Shown: positions 24,904 to 34,524, numbered from the stretch's first letter. The stretch: DNA of 64,000 nucleotides from Pacificibacter maritimus (GCF_003814915.1 NZ_RKQK01000003.1:62001-126000), one strand, 5' to 3'. Program-made: numbers and translations. The notes: generated by a model from the letters alone, not told the origin.

Positions 24904-26214
24904 ATGGAATCTGGAACTGAGACGTCAAAGCACTCCTCTAAAGCCTATAAAACCACAGCCATTGCGCTGGGGGCCCTAATGTCATCCACCTTTGCAGTAC
25001 AGGCCCAAGATGCATTGGAGGTCTGGTCACGCAGCGGCCCGCAAGCTGCCGCGACATATGAAGCCGTTTTTGCTGCTTTCACCGAAAAAACAGGCATTCC
25101 CGTTGAATATCTGACCGCCTTGCAATTTGACACGCAGTTGCAGGCCCGCGTTGCGGCGCGTGATTTGCCTGATGTGTTGATTTATGACCAATCCAGCATG
25201 GCCGCCTATGCCACAAGCGGTTGGATCGTGCCAATCGAACCTGAAACTTTGGCAGGGTATGAAGAAGTGTCAGACATTTCATGGGACTCTGTGAAAATGG
25301 CAAATGGATCAACCTACGGCGTACCGTTCAGCCAACACGCGCAGATCACATTTGTGCGCAAAGATTGGCGCGAAAAACTGGGCTTTGATGTGCCAAAAAC
25401 CCATGATGATCTAATCGCTTTGGCAACGGCCTTTGCCACGGGTGATCCTGATGGCAATGGCGTTGATGGCGATACATTTGGTATGGCGGTTCCTGGCACC
25501 ACAAGTCGCGGATTTTTTGCATGGTGGATGTTCTCATACCTCGCGCAACAAGGCGCGTCCTATGTGGAAGGTGGGGATGGCAAATACGAAGTCACCATCA
25601 ATAATCCCGCAGGCGTGAAAGCGGTTGAATGGCTTTACGATGCCTTCTGCAAAGACCCAAATCTTGCACAACCAGGCGCGATGACAAATGCCAGCGCCAC
25701 GCCATTTTTCGCAGAAGGCCAAGCAGGTATTTATCAAACGGGCCCCTACGCGATCACAAGCTTCACCGATAAAATCGGTGCTGAGAACCTTGAAATCATC
25801 CTAGCGCCCGCAGGCTCAGCAGGCAGCACCACTTTGACAGAACGCACCAGCATTTACTTTGGCGCGACCTCGACATTGCCTGATGAACAAAAGGCCTTGG
25901 CAGAATTCCTTATCAGCCAAGAGGGTCAAACCTTGGGCATGACAGCGCCGGGTCAACCCGTTGTACGCTTGCCTGTGAACACCAATCTTGTTGCCGCAGA
26001 TATCTATGAAGACCCTCGGTTTATCACTGTGGCCAAGCAATTGGAAATGTCTGAACTGATGCCCTCTGACATTGATTTCACGGCCGCTCGTTTGGAAATT
26101 GCTGAGACATTCCAAACGCTATTTTCCCAGTGCAACGATGACATCGTGCCGCAGCTTGATCGGCTTGCGGGTCGCATCTCTGAAGAACTTGAAGCTGTGA
26201 ATGCACTAAAATGA
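24904..26214 (+). CDS. sugar ABC transporter extracellular substrate-binding protein
   Basis: A 436-residue family 1 solute-binding protein. N-terminal signal region (hydrophobic residues ~20-37 ending VQAQ before DALEVW), then the typical two-lobed fold (LEVWSRSGPQ, LPDVLIYDQS, FFAEGQAGIYQTGPYAI). A purine-rich GGGAGAGA ribosome site precedes the ATG. The stop overlaps the first permease gene by 4 nt. The sugar cannot be read from sequence; the CUT1 class usually handles di/oligosaccharides, glycosides, polyols or glycerol-phosphates. Confidence 0.9.
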   Translation: MESGTETSKHSSKAYKTTAIALGALMSSTFAVQAQDALEVWSRSGPQAAATYEAVFAAFTEKTGIPVEYLTALQFDTQLQARVAARDLPDVLIYDQSSMAAYATSGWIVPIEPETLAGYEEVSDISWDSVKMANGSTYGVPFSQHAQITFVRKDWREKLGFDVPKTHDDLIALATAFATGDPDGNGVDGDTFGMAVPGTTSRGFFAWWMFSYLAQQGASYVEGGDGKYEVTINNPAGVKAVEWLYDAFCKDPNLAQPGAMTNASATPFFAEGQAGIYQTGPYAITSFTDKIGAENLEIILAPAGSAGSTTLTERTSIYFGATSTLPDEQKALAEFLISQEGQTLGMTAPGQPVVRLPVNTNLVAADIYEDPRFITVAKQLEMSELMPSDIDFTAARLEIAETFQTLFSQCNDDIVPQLDRLAGRISEELEAVNALK

Positions 26215-27167
26215 CCGATATCAGCAGCGCTTCACAACCGTCTGCGACATCAGCTGCGGGTGGCACACCACCCGCAGCACCCCGTCGCGGTCGCGTTCGA
26301 TCTCAATCTCGTTGGTGGTCAGCTTGGATGTTTTTAGCGCCCGCGCTGCTGCTGTTCATCTACTTCAAATTCGTTCCAATGGGCGAAGGCATTCGGATGA
26401 GTTTTCAGGATGTTAGCCCATTTTTGGGCAACTCATGGGTAGGCTGGGACAATTACACCACCGTTCTCACCAATGCGCGTTTTCACCAAGCCGTCTGGAA
26501 CACATTGGTCCTAGGGGCGGGGCAGTCAATTGGCGCTGTTGTCATCGGCTTTATCTTGGCACTCTTGCTTGAAGGCCCTTCTCGCACACTTTGGTTTGTA
26601 CGCACGGCGGTCTTTTTGCCCGTTGTGACGGCCTCTGCTGTTGTGGGTGAAATCTGGCGCATCATTTATTTCCCTTCGCCTGATGGGTTTATGAATAAAC
26701 TGATTGGTTTGGTTGGCATTGATCCGATCCGCTATCTCGAAGACACATCCGTGGCGCTTTACGCGGTGATGACTGTCGGAATTTGGTCAAGCGCGCCCTA
26801 CTATATGGTTATTTTTCTTGCAGGTTTGGCTGGCGTAGATCGGTCTTTATATGAGGCTGCGGCCATCGATGGTGCGCGCTTGCGTCACCGTATTATCAAC
26901 GTCACGATCCCTGCCCTTCGTCCTGCTATTATGATCGTTTCCATTTTGGCGGCAGTGCGTGCGTTACGCATTTTTACCGATGTTTGGGTGCTGACAGGCG
27001 GCGGGCCAGCAGGATCAACGCAAGTCTGGATGACGCAAATTTACACTCAAGGCTTTGAACGCAACAATTTGGGTGTGGCCTCTGCGGCCTCGATATTATT
27101 GCTCATCGCCTCCGTGCTTTTAACCGTTGTTGCTGTCTATTTCACCCGTAACAAAGAGGGCGCGTAA
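26211..27167 (+). CDS. sugar ABC transporter permease (MalF type)
   Basis: A 318-residue inner-membrane permease with six main hydrophobic helices after a polar, Ala/Pro/Arg-rich 30-residue N-terminus. The EAA loop (YEAAAIDGARLRHRIINVTI) that contacts the ATPase is clear near residue 218. Translation-coupled to the binding-protein gene and followed 1 nt later by the second permease. Confidence 0.92.
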   Translation: MTDISSASQPSATSAAGGTPPAAPRRGRVRSQSRWWSAWMFLAPALLLFIYFKFVPMGEGIRMSFQDVSPFLGNSWVGWDNYTTVLTNARFHQAVWNTLVLGAGQSIGAVVIGFILALLLEGPSRTLWFVRTAVFLPVVTASAVVGEIWRIIYFPSPDGFMNKLIGLVGIDPIRYLEDTSVALYAVMTVGIWSSAPYYMVIFLAGLAGVDRSLYEAAAIDGARLRHRIINVTIPALRPAIMIVSILAAVRALRIFTDVWVLTGGGPAGSTQVWMTQIYTQGFERNNLGVASAASILLLIASVLLTVVAVYFTRNKEGA

Positions 27168-27168
27168 T

Positions 27169-28086
27169 ATGTCTCAATCATTCTCACCGCCCGCAGCGCG
27201 CAAGCGCAGGCAGCAAAAAAGCGTCGAAGGCACACTTGATACCGCCTTTGGTTGGGCGATAGGCGATCCGAAATCTATGATTGTTCGCGCTGTATTTTGT
27301 GCCTTGCTGCTCTTCGTCTTTGCGGGGCCGATTATGACAATCATCGTGGGCGCATTTGATTTGAATCCAGATCCAACAGCCCTGACACTTTGGCCACACA
27401 ACCCCAGTTTGGAAAATTTTCGCGTCGCCACAGGGCGTGGGATTTGGGGCTATTTCGCCAATTCGCTTTTCATAGCGGGCTTTGGATTGTTGTTGCAGAT
27501 CATCGTCGCAGTGATGGCGGGATATGCTTTGGCACGCCGCAAATTCTATGGCCAAACCGTGGTGCTTGGCATCTTTTTGGCAACCATGATGCTGCCCGAA
27601 GAAGTCGTGGCAGTGCCTTTGGCAGTCGTCTTGGGCGACCTGCCCCTATTGGGTATCAGTATTCGCGGCACGATATTTGCAATCATCTTGCCTGTCGCCG
27701 CCTCTGCTTTTTCCATCCTCGTTATGGCGGCCTTTATGCGTGATATTCCCGAAGAAATCATCGAAGCAGCGCGCATTGATGGTGCCAGCGAGTTTCGCAT
27801 TTTGCTTCAGGTCATTTTACCCATGAGCCTGCCCGCTCTGGGCGTGGTTGCGATCTTTGGGTTCAACGGCATTTGGGATCAATATCTGCTGCCTCTGGTC
27901 GCGGCAAACCGAACTGATGACTACACTATTACGGTCATTTTGCGCAGCCTGCGCGCCGATATCGAAGTGGGCACAGGCGCGCTTTTGGCTGGAGCATTTT
28001 TGGCCTTGATCCCCAGCTTGATCGTCTACCTTTTGCTACAAAAATCACTGGTGCGCGGCATGACTTCTGGCGCGATCAAAGGATAA
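27169..28086 (+). CDS. sugar ABC transporter permease (MalG type)
   Basis: A 305-residue permease with six hydrophobic helices and an EAA loop (IEAARIDGASEFRILLQVIL, residue ~200). The N-terminus is basic and polar. I chose the ATG at 27169, directly after the first permease stop, rather than an upstream in-frame start that would overlap it by 40 nt. Confidence 0.92.
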   Translation: MSQSFSPPAARKRRQQKSVEGTLDTAFGWAIGDPKSMIVRAVFCALLLFVFAGPIMTIIVGAFDLNPDPTALTLWPHNPSLENFRVATGRGIWGYFANSLFIAGFGLLLQIIVAVMAGYALARRKFYGQTVVLGIFLATMMLPEEVVAVPLAVVLGDLPLLGISIRGTIFAIILPVAASAFSILVMAAFMRDIPEEIIEAARIDGASEFRILLQVILPMSLPALGVVAIFGFNGIWDQYLLPLVAANRTDDYTITVILRSLRADIEVGTGALLAGAFLALIPSLIVYLLLQKSLVRGMTSGAIKG

Positions 28087-28094
28087 AATTCACG

Positions 28095-28116
28095 GCTGCC
28101 CAGACCTTTGGGCAGC
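28095..28116 (+). other. intercistronic hairpin
   Basis: GCTGCCCA and TGGGCAGC form a perfect 8-bp stem with a 6-nt loop, 9 nt after the MalG-type stop. There is no T-run, so it is more likely an mRNA-stability or partial-attenuation element between transporter and isomerase genes than a terminator. Confidence 0.5.
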
Positions 28117-28165
28117 TATTCACGCTGCAACTTTTCAGCGCTCACACCAACAAGAGAACCGACAC

Positions 28166-28969
28166 ATGAAACTGGCGACAGTCACCGATGAAGTTTTACC
28201 CGACAGATCTGAGGAGTGTTTTCCGCATATCTTTGAAACCGCACTGGCCCAAGGGGTGAATACCTTTGAAATTCGCATGGTCGAAGCCAAGCGCTATCCA
28301 ATCGTCGAAGCCAGCGCATGGACAAGAATGCGCAAATACGGTGAGGACTACGGGATCAATTTCACCACTGTTTCACCGGGCTTGTTTAAAACAGGCCTGA
28401 CCCATGATCTGATGCAGGTGCACCGCGGCCAATTGGCCAAGATGAGCATGGATTTAGCTGAAACGATCAACGTGAATACCTTGGTCACATTTGGCGTCTT
28501 GCGTGAGGCCACGGATGGGCCAGACAGCTTTGCAAAAGTGGTCGAAATCATGCGTGAAACCGCTGAAATGGCTGCAGCACGTGGCTTTACGGTTCAGCTT
28601 GAAAACTTTCCCGACACATGGGCGGATACAGCCGAAAATTGTTTGGCGCTTTTGGAAGCCGTAGACCACCCTGCCTTTGGGTATGTCTGGGATGTGGGCA
28701 ATCTGTACGACGTTGATCAAAAGCACTTTTTAGACGGCTATAAGATGCTGAAACCCTACATTCGCAATGTGCATTTGAAAGACGGCCAATACATGAATGG
28801 CCATATGGTTTGGCAACATTTCGGCAAGGGAAAAACCGATATAAAAGGCCAAATCGAAGCGCTTAAAGCAGATGATTACAAAGGCACATTGACGGTCGAA
28901 GCCAAATGCGAACCGCAGATGGATGAAGATTTCCCGACCTCGTTGGAATACCTACGCGCCTTGCTGTAA
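28166..28969 (+). CDS. sugar phosphate isomerase/epimerase (xylose isomerase-like TIM barrel)
   Basis: A 267-residue TIM-barrel protein of the AP endonuclease 2 / sugar isomerase superfamily. Metal-ligand positions of the fold are visible: LENFPDTWADT (Glu ~147), WDVGNLY (Asp ~178), NVHLKDG (His ~206) and TVEAKCEP (Glu ~248). It lies 79 nt after the ABC permeases with a good purine-rich ribosome site, so it probably isomerises the imported sugar or its derivative. The exact substrate is not determinable. Confidence 0.82.
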   Translation: MKLATVTDEVLPDRSEECFPHIFETALAQGVNTFEIRMVEAKRYPIVEASAWTRMRKYGEDYGINFTTVSPGLFKTGLTHDLMQVHRGQLAKMSMDLAETINVNTLVTFGVLREATDGPDSFAKVVEIMRETAEMAAARGFTVQLENFPDTWADTAENCLALLEAVDHPAFGYVWDVGNLYDVDQKHFLDGYKMLKPYIRNVHLKDGQYMNGHMVWQHFGKGKTDIKGQIEALKADDYKGTLTVEAKCEPQMDEDFPTSLEYLRALL

Positions 28970-28991
28970 GCGATATACGACGATCACCTTG

Positions 28992-29033
28992 AACGCGTGG
29001 GGACCGATCACAATTGGTCCTCGCGCGTTTTTT
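28992..29033 (+). terminator. rho-independent terminator
   Basis: AACGCG...GGACC pairs with GGTCC...CGCGTT around a short AT-rich loop, running into TTTTTT. Ends the ABC-transporter/isomerase unit. Confidence 0.7.
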
Positions 29034-29092
29034 ATTGGCACTCTCTTAGATCCGCTTTGTCTCTCAACGCAATCAGCACATAAGGGGGTGGG

Positions 29093-29362
29093 TTGCTGGA
29101 CGATCTTGGGTTTGCAAGAACACTCGCCGAGCTGCAAGATATGGGGCTTATTGATGCGGCAAAACGGTTGCAAACGACCGACCCTGATTTGGTTCAATTG
29201 AATGATAACGCGATTGGCTCAGCGCATCGGTTAATGTCGAAGTTTGGCCTACAGGGCGTCCCTGCCATCATCGCACAAGTCGGGTCCGACCAAGTGGCGA
29301 TAGACGCAAACACGTTGTATGCGGGCCCTGCTGCGGTGCTTGCCTCGCTCGGATTAGCGTGA
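29093..29362 (+). pseudogene. C-terminal remnant of a DsbA-family thioredoxin-like protein
   Basis: An open stretch of ~89 codons whose translation resembles only the C-terminal half of DsbA-family oxidoreductases (FrnE/2-hydroxychromene-2-carboxylate isomerase-like): a helical part, then FGLQGVPAIIAQ with the cis-proline loop and the final strand/helix. An in-frame TAA at 29081 precedes it, the only start is TTG, and the CxxC active site and first half of the fold are missing. A short DPLC in another frame at ~29050 could be a trace of the lost N-terminus, but this is weak. Probably a decayed gene left by deletion. Confidence 0.6.
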
Positions 29363-29412
29363 CTTGACGCATCCGTACGGGGCATAGATTGCCTTTCGCG
29401 GATGCGGTCTGG

Positions 29413-30243
29413 CTATTTTTTAGATCTTTTGTTTTGCGCGGTGTCGCGGCGAAAGGGTTGCAGGATCATGCGATCAAGCCAAAGGTCACGCTGCGTGCGA
29501 AACTGGTGAAGTCCGATATCCATTTCATCATGCCCCGCGCGAGGTTGCGCAATATATGTGCCCAACAAACGATCCCACCACGGCACATTGAATCCATAAT
29601 TACTATTGGTTTCAACGGGGTCCACAGAATGATGCACGCGGTGCATGTCAGGCGTCACGATCACCAGCCGCAAAAAGGCATCGACCCGTTTTGGCAAAGA
29701 GATGTTAGAATGATTGAACATAGCGCTTGCGTTCAACACCACTTCAAAGATCAAGACGGCTATCGCAGCTGGCCCCAAGATCACCACCAAGATCAATTTG
29801 AATGCCATAGACAAAAGGATTTCCAACGGATGAAAGCGCAACCCTGTGGTGACATCGATTTCGGTATCTGTGTGATGCATCCGGTGCAAACGCCACAAGA
29901 AAGGCACGTGATGAAAGGTCACATGTTGCAGATAGATTGCGAAATCCAACACGACCACCCCGATGGTTATTTCAAGCCAAAGCGGCCAGTTCAATAAATT
30001 GAATAGCCCCCACCCCCGTTCTTGCACCACCACAGCAAGACCGACAGCAACCACAGGAAACACGAGGCGCAGCGCGATCGCGTCAACCACCACCAAGGCG
30101 AGGTTGTTCGACCAGCGCAAAACGCGTGGGACTTCAATACGGCGGCGCGGTGTCCAGATTTCCCATAGGGCCATCAGGCCAAGAACAGCCAAAAACACGC
30201 TAAGCCGCGTTACGGGTTCATGAAGCAATAAAAATTCGACCAT
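29413..30243 (-). CDS. sterol desaturase / fatty acid hydroxylase family membrane protein
   Basis: A 276-residue integral membrane di-iron enzyme. The histidine clusters of the family are visible: HVTFHH (~107-112), HRMHHTDTE (~120-128), FNHSN and HRVHHS (~200). Hydrophobic helices surround them. It would hydroxylate or desaturate a lipid substrate using O2 and NAD(P)H. The ATG at 30243 is preferred to an upstream start that adds 44 unconvincing residues. Stands between convergent/tandem unrelated genes. Confidence 0.82.
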   Translation of the reverse strand: MVEFLLLHEPVTRLSVFLAVLGLMALWEIWTPRRRIEVPRVLRWSNNLALVVVDAIALRLVFPVVAVGLAVVVQERGWGLFNLLNWPLWLEITIGVVVLDFAIYLQHVTFHHVPFLWRLHRMHHTDTEIDVTTGLRFHPLEILLSMAFKLILVVILGPAAIAVLIFEVVLNASAMFNHSNISLPKRVDAFLRLVIVTPDMHRVHHSVDPVETNSNYGFNVPWWDRLLGTYIAQPRAGHDEMDIGLHQFRTQRDLWLDRMILQPFRRDTAQNKRSKK

Positions 30244-30406
30244 GTTCGATCCTGCGCTAAGTGTCGCGCGTAAGTCTAGCGCGCTCTGTCGCAGGGACCT
30301 AGGCAAAGCACAAAAATGTGACAGATCGCCCTGCGCCCCCATAAGGCCAACAAGTACCAAGCGCATGGGGCGCAAGACATCTATCTTTGCACTAAACTGA
30401 TGCGCA

Positions 30407-32761
30407 CTATTGCTTTTTCATCGCATCCAGCAAGGCTGCGCCAAAGGCACCCGTGCTTGCGCTGTTTGATTGAGATTTCGGCGCAGCGGTTGCTTTGCCT
30501 TTATATCCACGCGCATCGCCTTTGCCACGATCACGCTGAGCGGGCTTTGCCCCGCCAGTGTTTGCGTCATCACGTCCCCCCCCGTCTTTGCGCATAGACA
30601 TTGCAATGCGTTTGCGCGCCACATCCACTTCGGTGATGCGCACCTTCACCACATCGCCAGCTTTCACCACCTCATGGGGGTCTTTGACAAAACGGTCAGC
30701 CAGTTGACTGACATGCACCAACCCGTCTTGGTGTACGCCCACATCAACAAATGCGCCAAAGGCCGCGACATTGGTGACCGTGCCTTCCAGCATCATGCCA
30801 GATTTCAAATCTTTAATGTCATTGATCCCTTCGGCGAAGGTGGCGGTGACAAAACTTGGCCGTGGATCACGGCCCGGTTTTTCCAATTCGCCGAAAATAT
30901 CGCGCACCGTAGGCAGACCAAATGTATCGTCAACAAAGTCTGCGGCATTCAGGCCTTTTAGGGTTTCAGGGCTGCCCATGATTGCACGAATATCACGCCC
31001 ACATGCGGAAATGATTTTACGCGCAACACCATAAGCTTCTGGATGAACCGATGAGGCATCAAGCGGTTCGGTTCCGCCCGTGACGCGCAAAAAACCAGCC
31101 GCTTGTTCAAAAGCTTTCGGGCCAAGACCTGCAACTTTCAACAGCTCTTTACGCGATAAAAATGCCCCGTTGGTATCGCGATGATCTACGATATTTTGCG
31201 CAATTGTAGCACTTAAACCCGCCACATGAGACAAAAGCGCAGAGGAGGCCATGTTCAAATCAACGCCCACGCCGTTCACCGCATCTTCGACCACGGCCTC
31301 TAAGGATTGCGCCAATTTACGCTGGTCCACGTCATGCTGATATTGGCCCACGCCTATGGCTTCGGGTGAAATTTTCACCAGCTCTGCCAGCGGATCTTGC
31401 AAACGCCGCGCAATAGAAACAGCGCCACGCAAAGACACATCCAAATCGGGGAATTCTTTGGCCGCAAGTTCAGATGCGGAATAGACTGACGCGCCCGCTT
31501 CGGACACGATGACCTTGGTTGGGGCTTTGACACCGCGGGGCAATAGTTTCAACGTATCGGCGACCAGTTTGTCGGTCTCGCGACTTGCCGTGCCATTGCC
31601 GATGGCGATCAGTTCAACCCTATGGTCTTGCACCAAGCGCAAGATCGTGGCCTGTGATCCGCGGATGTCGTTTTTAGGTTGGAACGGATAGATGGTTTCA
31701 GTGGCAAGCACCTTGCCTGTCGCATCGACAACGGCAGCTTTACAGCCTGTACGAATACCAGGATCAAGCCCAAGGGTTGCACGCGGTCCAGCGGGCGCCG
31801 CCAAAAGCAAGTCTTTCAAATTGCGGGCAAAAACATCGATTGCATCCGTATGTGCGCGGCGCATCAGATCGCCTAAAAGTTCAGTATACATCGACATGCC
31901 CAGCTTCAGACGCCATGTCCATGAAGCGACTGTGCGCAGCCAAGCATCGCCCTTGCCTTGCCCGTTGATGCCAATTTCAGCTTCGATCAAAGCGATAATA
32001 CGCGGCAGGCCCACCTCGGGATCGGGAGCGATATCGACGGTAAGAATGTCTTCTTTTGAGGCGCGCAAAATCGCCAAAGCGCGGTGCGATGCGATGTCAG
32101 CCCACTTTTCGCTATGGTCGAAATAATCTGAAAACTTAGCACCCTTTTCTTGCATACCATCTTTGACCCGCGCTGAAATCACCGCTTGGCTGCGCATGAC
32201 CTCACGCAGGCGCCCGATGAGTTGTGCATTTTCTGCCAGTTCTTCGGTGCAAATATCACGCGCCCCCCCAAGCGCATCCTTCGTGGTTTCAACTACTTCG
32301 GTGAGATAGGCCTGCGCCAAAATTTCAGGGTCTGCCGTGCGATCCGCCAAGATGGCGTGCAGCAAGCCATCTAAACCGTTTTCGCGCGCAATCATCGCAC
32401 GGGTGCGGCGCTTGGGTTTGAACGGCAGATAGATGTCTTCGAGCGCTGCTTTTGTATCAGCATTGGCAATGGATTTTGCCAGATCGGGGGTTAATTTATC
32501 TTGGTCTTTGATCGATGCAACGATGGCCTCGCGGCGTTTTTCCAATTCGCGCAGATAGGTCAGACGTTCGGATAGGTTGCGCAGTTGCGTGTCGTCCAAG
32601 CCGCCCGTGACTTCCTTGCGGTAACGCGCAATAAAGGGGACTGTTGCACCTTCGTCTAACAGGCCTACAGCAGAGGTCACCTGCGATGCTGCGGCTCCGA
32701 TTTCTGTGGCGATTGTGCGGGCGATGCGCTGCGCTGTCTGGTCCAAGCTTCGTCTCCTCAT
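30407..32761 (-). CDS. tex: Tex family RNA-binding transcription accessory protein
   Basis: A 784-residue Tex protein. Visible in order: N-terminal helical Tex domain (RYRKEVTGGLDDTQLRNL, residues ~45-62), the YqgF/RNase H-like core (LGLDPGIRTGCKAAVVD, ~330), helix-hairpin-helix segments (~505-570: LNMASSALLSHVAGLS, ELLKVAGLGPKAFEQAAGFLR), and a C-terminal S1 domain (LEGTVTNVAAFGAFVDVG, ~650-720), then a basic Gly/Lys-rich tail. It binds RNA and affects transcription. Start is uncertain: an AGGAG sits just inside the ATG, so a TTG five codons downstream (32746) is an attractive alternative. Confidence 0.93.
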   Translation of the reverse strand: MRRRSLDQTAQRIARTIATEIGAAASQVTSAVGLLDEGATVPFIARYRKEVTGGLDDTQLRNLSERLTYLRELEKRREAIVASIKDQDKLTPDLAKSIANADTKAALEDIYLPFKPKRRTRAMIARENGLDGLLHAILADRTADPEILAQAYLTEVVETTKDALGGARDICTEELAENAQLIGRLREVMRSQAVISARVKDGMQEKGAKFSDYFDHSEKWADIASHRALAILRASKEDILTVDIAPDPEVGLPRIIALIEAEIGINGQGKGDAWLRTVASWTWRLKLGMSMYTELLGDLMRRAHTDAIDVFARNLKDLLLAAPAGPRATLGLDPGIRTGCKAAVVDATGKVLATETIYPFQPKNDIRGSQATILRLVQDHRVELIAIGNGTASRETDKLVADTLKLLPRGVKAPTKVIVSEAGASVYSASELAAKEFPDLDVSLRGAVSIARRLQDPLAELVKISPEAIGVGQYQHDVDQRKLAQSLEAVVEDAVNGVGVDLNMASSALLSHVAGLSATIAQNIVDHRDTNGAFLSRKELLKVAGLGPKAFEQAAGFLRVTGGTEPLDASSVHPEAYGVARKIISACGRDIRAIMGSPETLKGLNAADFVDDTFGLPTVRDIFGELEKPGRDPRPSFVTATFAEGINDIKDLKSGMMLEGTVTNVAAFGAFVDVGVHQDGLVHVSQLADRFVKDPHEVVKAGDVVKVRITEVDVARKRIAMSMRKDGGGRDDANTGGAKPAQRDRGKGDARGYKGKATAAPKSQSNSASTGAFGAALLDAMKKQ

Positions 32762-32981
32762 GGCTTCGGAGGCCTGTGATACCCCTAGTGACGCCTTGGG
32801 CCAAGGGGATTTTACAGGCTATCCACAGGCAATTGCGGGTGGCTGAAAAGATGCGATTGCCACAAAGGTTTCGACATAAGCAGCTTAAGCTTTGCCCAAA
32901 GTGAAAAACTGGGGCAAGGTGGCATCAATAGCGCCTAAAAGAGCGCGTCACTTGAGTTCGAACAGATAGGGACACAAAACC

Positions 32982-34433
32982 GTGGCCGAAGACACCGATA
33001 AAAACCTCCCCAATGACATGATCCTTGCTGTCGATCTGGACGGCACTTTATTGCATTCAGACATGCTGTACGAAACCTTTTGGAATGCGGCCGCACAAGA
33101 CTGGGGATCAGCGATGGGGGCGGTTTGGGCGTTGAGTAAAGGCAAGGCTGAACTCAAACGCGAGCTTGCCAAGGTCAGCGCCGTGGATGTGACCAGCCTG
33201 CCCTATAATCGCGACGTATTAGACTATATCGCGCAGTGGAAATCGGATGGCGGTACCGTGGCTTTGGTCACGGCGACGGACCAAGATGTTGCTGATAAAA
33301 TCGCCGCACATCTGGGCGTATTTGATCATGTGCATGGCAGTGGCGATGGGGTGAACCTAAAAGGGTCAAACAAAGCCACGTTTTTGGAAAACACATATGG
33401 CGAGGTAGGCTTTGCATATATGGGTGACACCGATGCGGATTTGCCAGTCTGGACAAAAGCGCAAAAGATTATCACCGTCAATGCGCCTCAGGCTTTGCGC
33501 GACAAAGCTGACGCCTTGGGCCAAACGACCACGCATTTGGGCGCATCGAAACGTGATTTAAAACCCTATTTGAAAGCCTTACGTCCCCATCAATGGGTCA
33601 AGAACGTATTGATTTTCGTGCCCATCTTTTTGGCCCATCAGTTGGACATGGCGACACTTGCAACGGGTGCTATGGCCTTTATCGCTTTCAGTCTGATCGC
33701 CTCATCGGTTTATGTTCTCAATGACTTACTGGATTTGGACGCAGATCGCGCCCATCCGCGCAAATGCAAACGCCCTTTTGCGGCGGGCACAGTTGCGATC
33801 CAACACGGCACAGGCATGGCAGCGGGGCTTTTGGGGCTTGGCGCCTTGATATCCGTCTTTGTCGGGCCTGTTTTCTTACTCGTGCTGGCGCTCTATTTTG
33901 CCGCCACCACGGGCTATTCGTTTTACTTTAAACGCCGCATGGTGATCGACATTTGCGTTTTAGCGGGGCTTTACACCATGCGCATCATCGCAGGGGGCGT
34001 CGCCACGGGCGTGTCGATTTCGGTCTGGCTGTTGGCGTTTTCAGTGTTCTTTTTCTTTGCCTTGGCCGCGATCAAGCGCCAAGCCGAGTTGGTGGACAAC
34101 GCAAAAGAAGGGAAACTTGCCCCATCAGGGCGTGGCTACCGCGTAGCGGATTTACCGATTGTATCGCAAATGTCCATCGCCTCAGGCTATGTGTCGGTTT
34201 TAGTTTTGGCACTCTATATGAACGCCCCTGTAGTCACCGATCTCTACGCAAACCCGCCTGCGCTTTGGGGGATTTGTCTGGTTTTGCTGTTCTGGGTTTC
34301 ATGGTTGGCGATGGTCACACACCGTGGCGAAATGCACGACGATCCGATTGTCTATGCTGTAAAAGACAGGATCAGCCGTGTGTGCGGTTTCTTGATTTTG
34401 GGCTTTGCGCTTTTGGGATCAATTCCAATTTAG
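32982..34433 (+). CDS. HAD-UbiA fusion prenyltransferase
   Basis: A 483-residue fusion. Residues ~10-190 are a HAD-type phosphatase domain (DLDGTLLHSDM near 18; VALVTATDQD; YMGDTDADLP). Residues ~195-483 are a UbiA-type prenyltransferase with the ordered motif NDLLDLDAD then HPRKCKRPFAAG, which matches decaprenyl-phosphate phosphoribosyltransferase-type enzymes rather than UbiA of ubiquinone synthesis. Substrate unknown; such fusions often make polyprenyl-linked sugars or lipids for surface glycans. Start is GTG at 32982; an ATG 12 codons downstream would also keep the HAD motif. Confidence 0.85.
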   Translation: MAEDTDKNLPNDMILAVDLDGTLLHSDMLYETFWNAAAQDWGSAMGAVWALSKGKAELKRELAKVSAVDVTSLPYNRDVLDYIAQWKSDGGTVALVTATDQDVADKIAAHLGVFDHVHGSGDGVNLKGSNKATFLENTYGEVGFAYMGDTDADLPVWTKAQKIITVNAPQALRDKADALGQTTTHLGASKRDLKPYLKALRPHQWVKNVLIFVPIFLAHQLDMATLATGAMAFIAFSLIASSVYVLNDLLDLDADRAHPRKCKRPFAAGTVAIQHGTGMAAGLLGLGALISVFVGPVFLLVLALYFAATTGYSFYFKRRMVIDICVLAGLYTMRIIAGGVATGVSISVWLLAFSVFFFFALAAIKRQAELVDNAKEGKLAPSGRGYRVADLPIVSQMSIASGYVSVLVLALYMNAPVVTDLYANPPALWGICLVLLFWVSWLAMVTHRGEMHDDPIVYAVKDRISRVCGFLILGFALLGSIPI

Positions 34434-34449
34434 GACTTAGAGACAAGAC

Positions 34450-34503
34450 AAAGGCGGTGGGATGAAAAATGTAGGACATCCTGCTTGACGCCCCCCCGCC
34501 TTT
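34450..34503 (+). other. inverted repeat after the HAD-UbiA gene
   Basis: AAAGGCGG (34450-34457) is perfectly complementary to CCGCCTTT (34496-34503); an inner AGGA/TCCT stem lies between. The loop is long and no clean T-run follows, so it is at best an unconventional terminator separating the gene from tRNA-Gly. Confidence 0.35.
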
Positions 34504-34524
34504 GAAATAATCACATCATACACA

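Noticed and set aside
28923-29201. 92-residue plus-strand ORF across the isomerase end and terminator
   Set aside because: Runs through the rho-independent terminator; only the DPLC string is suggestive and too short to call.
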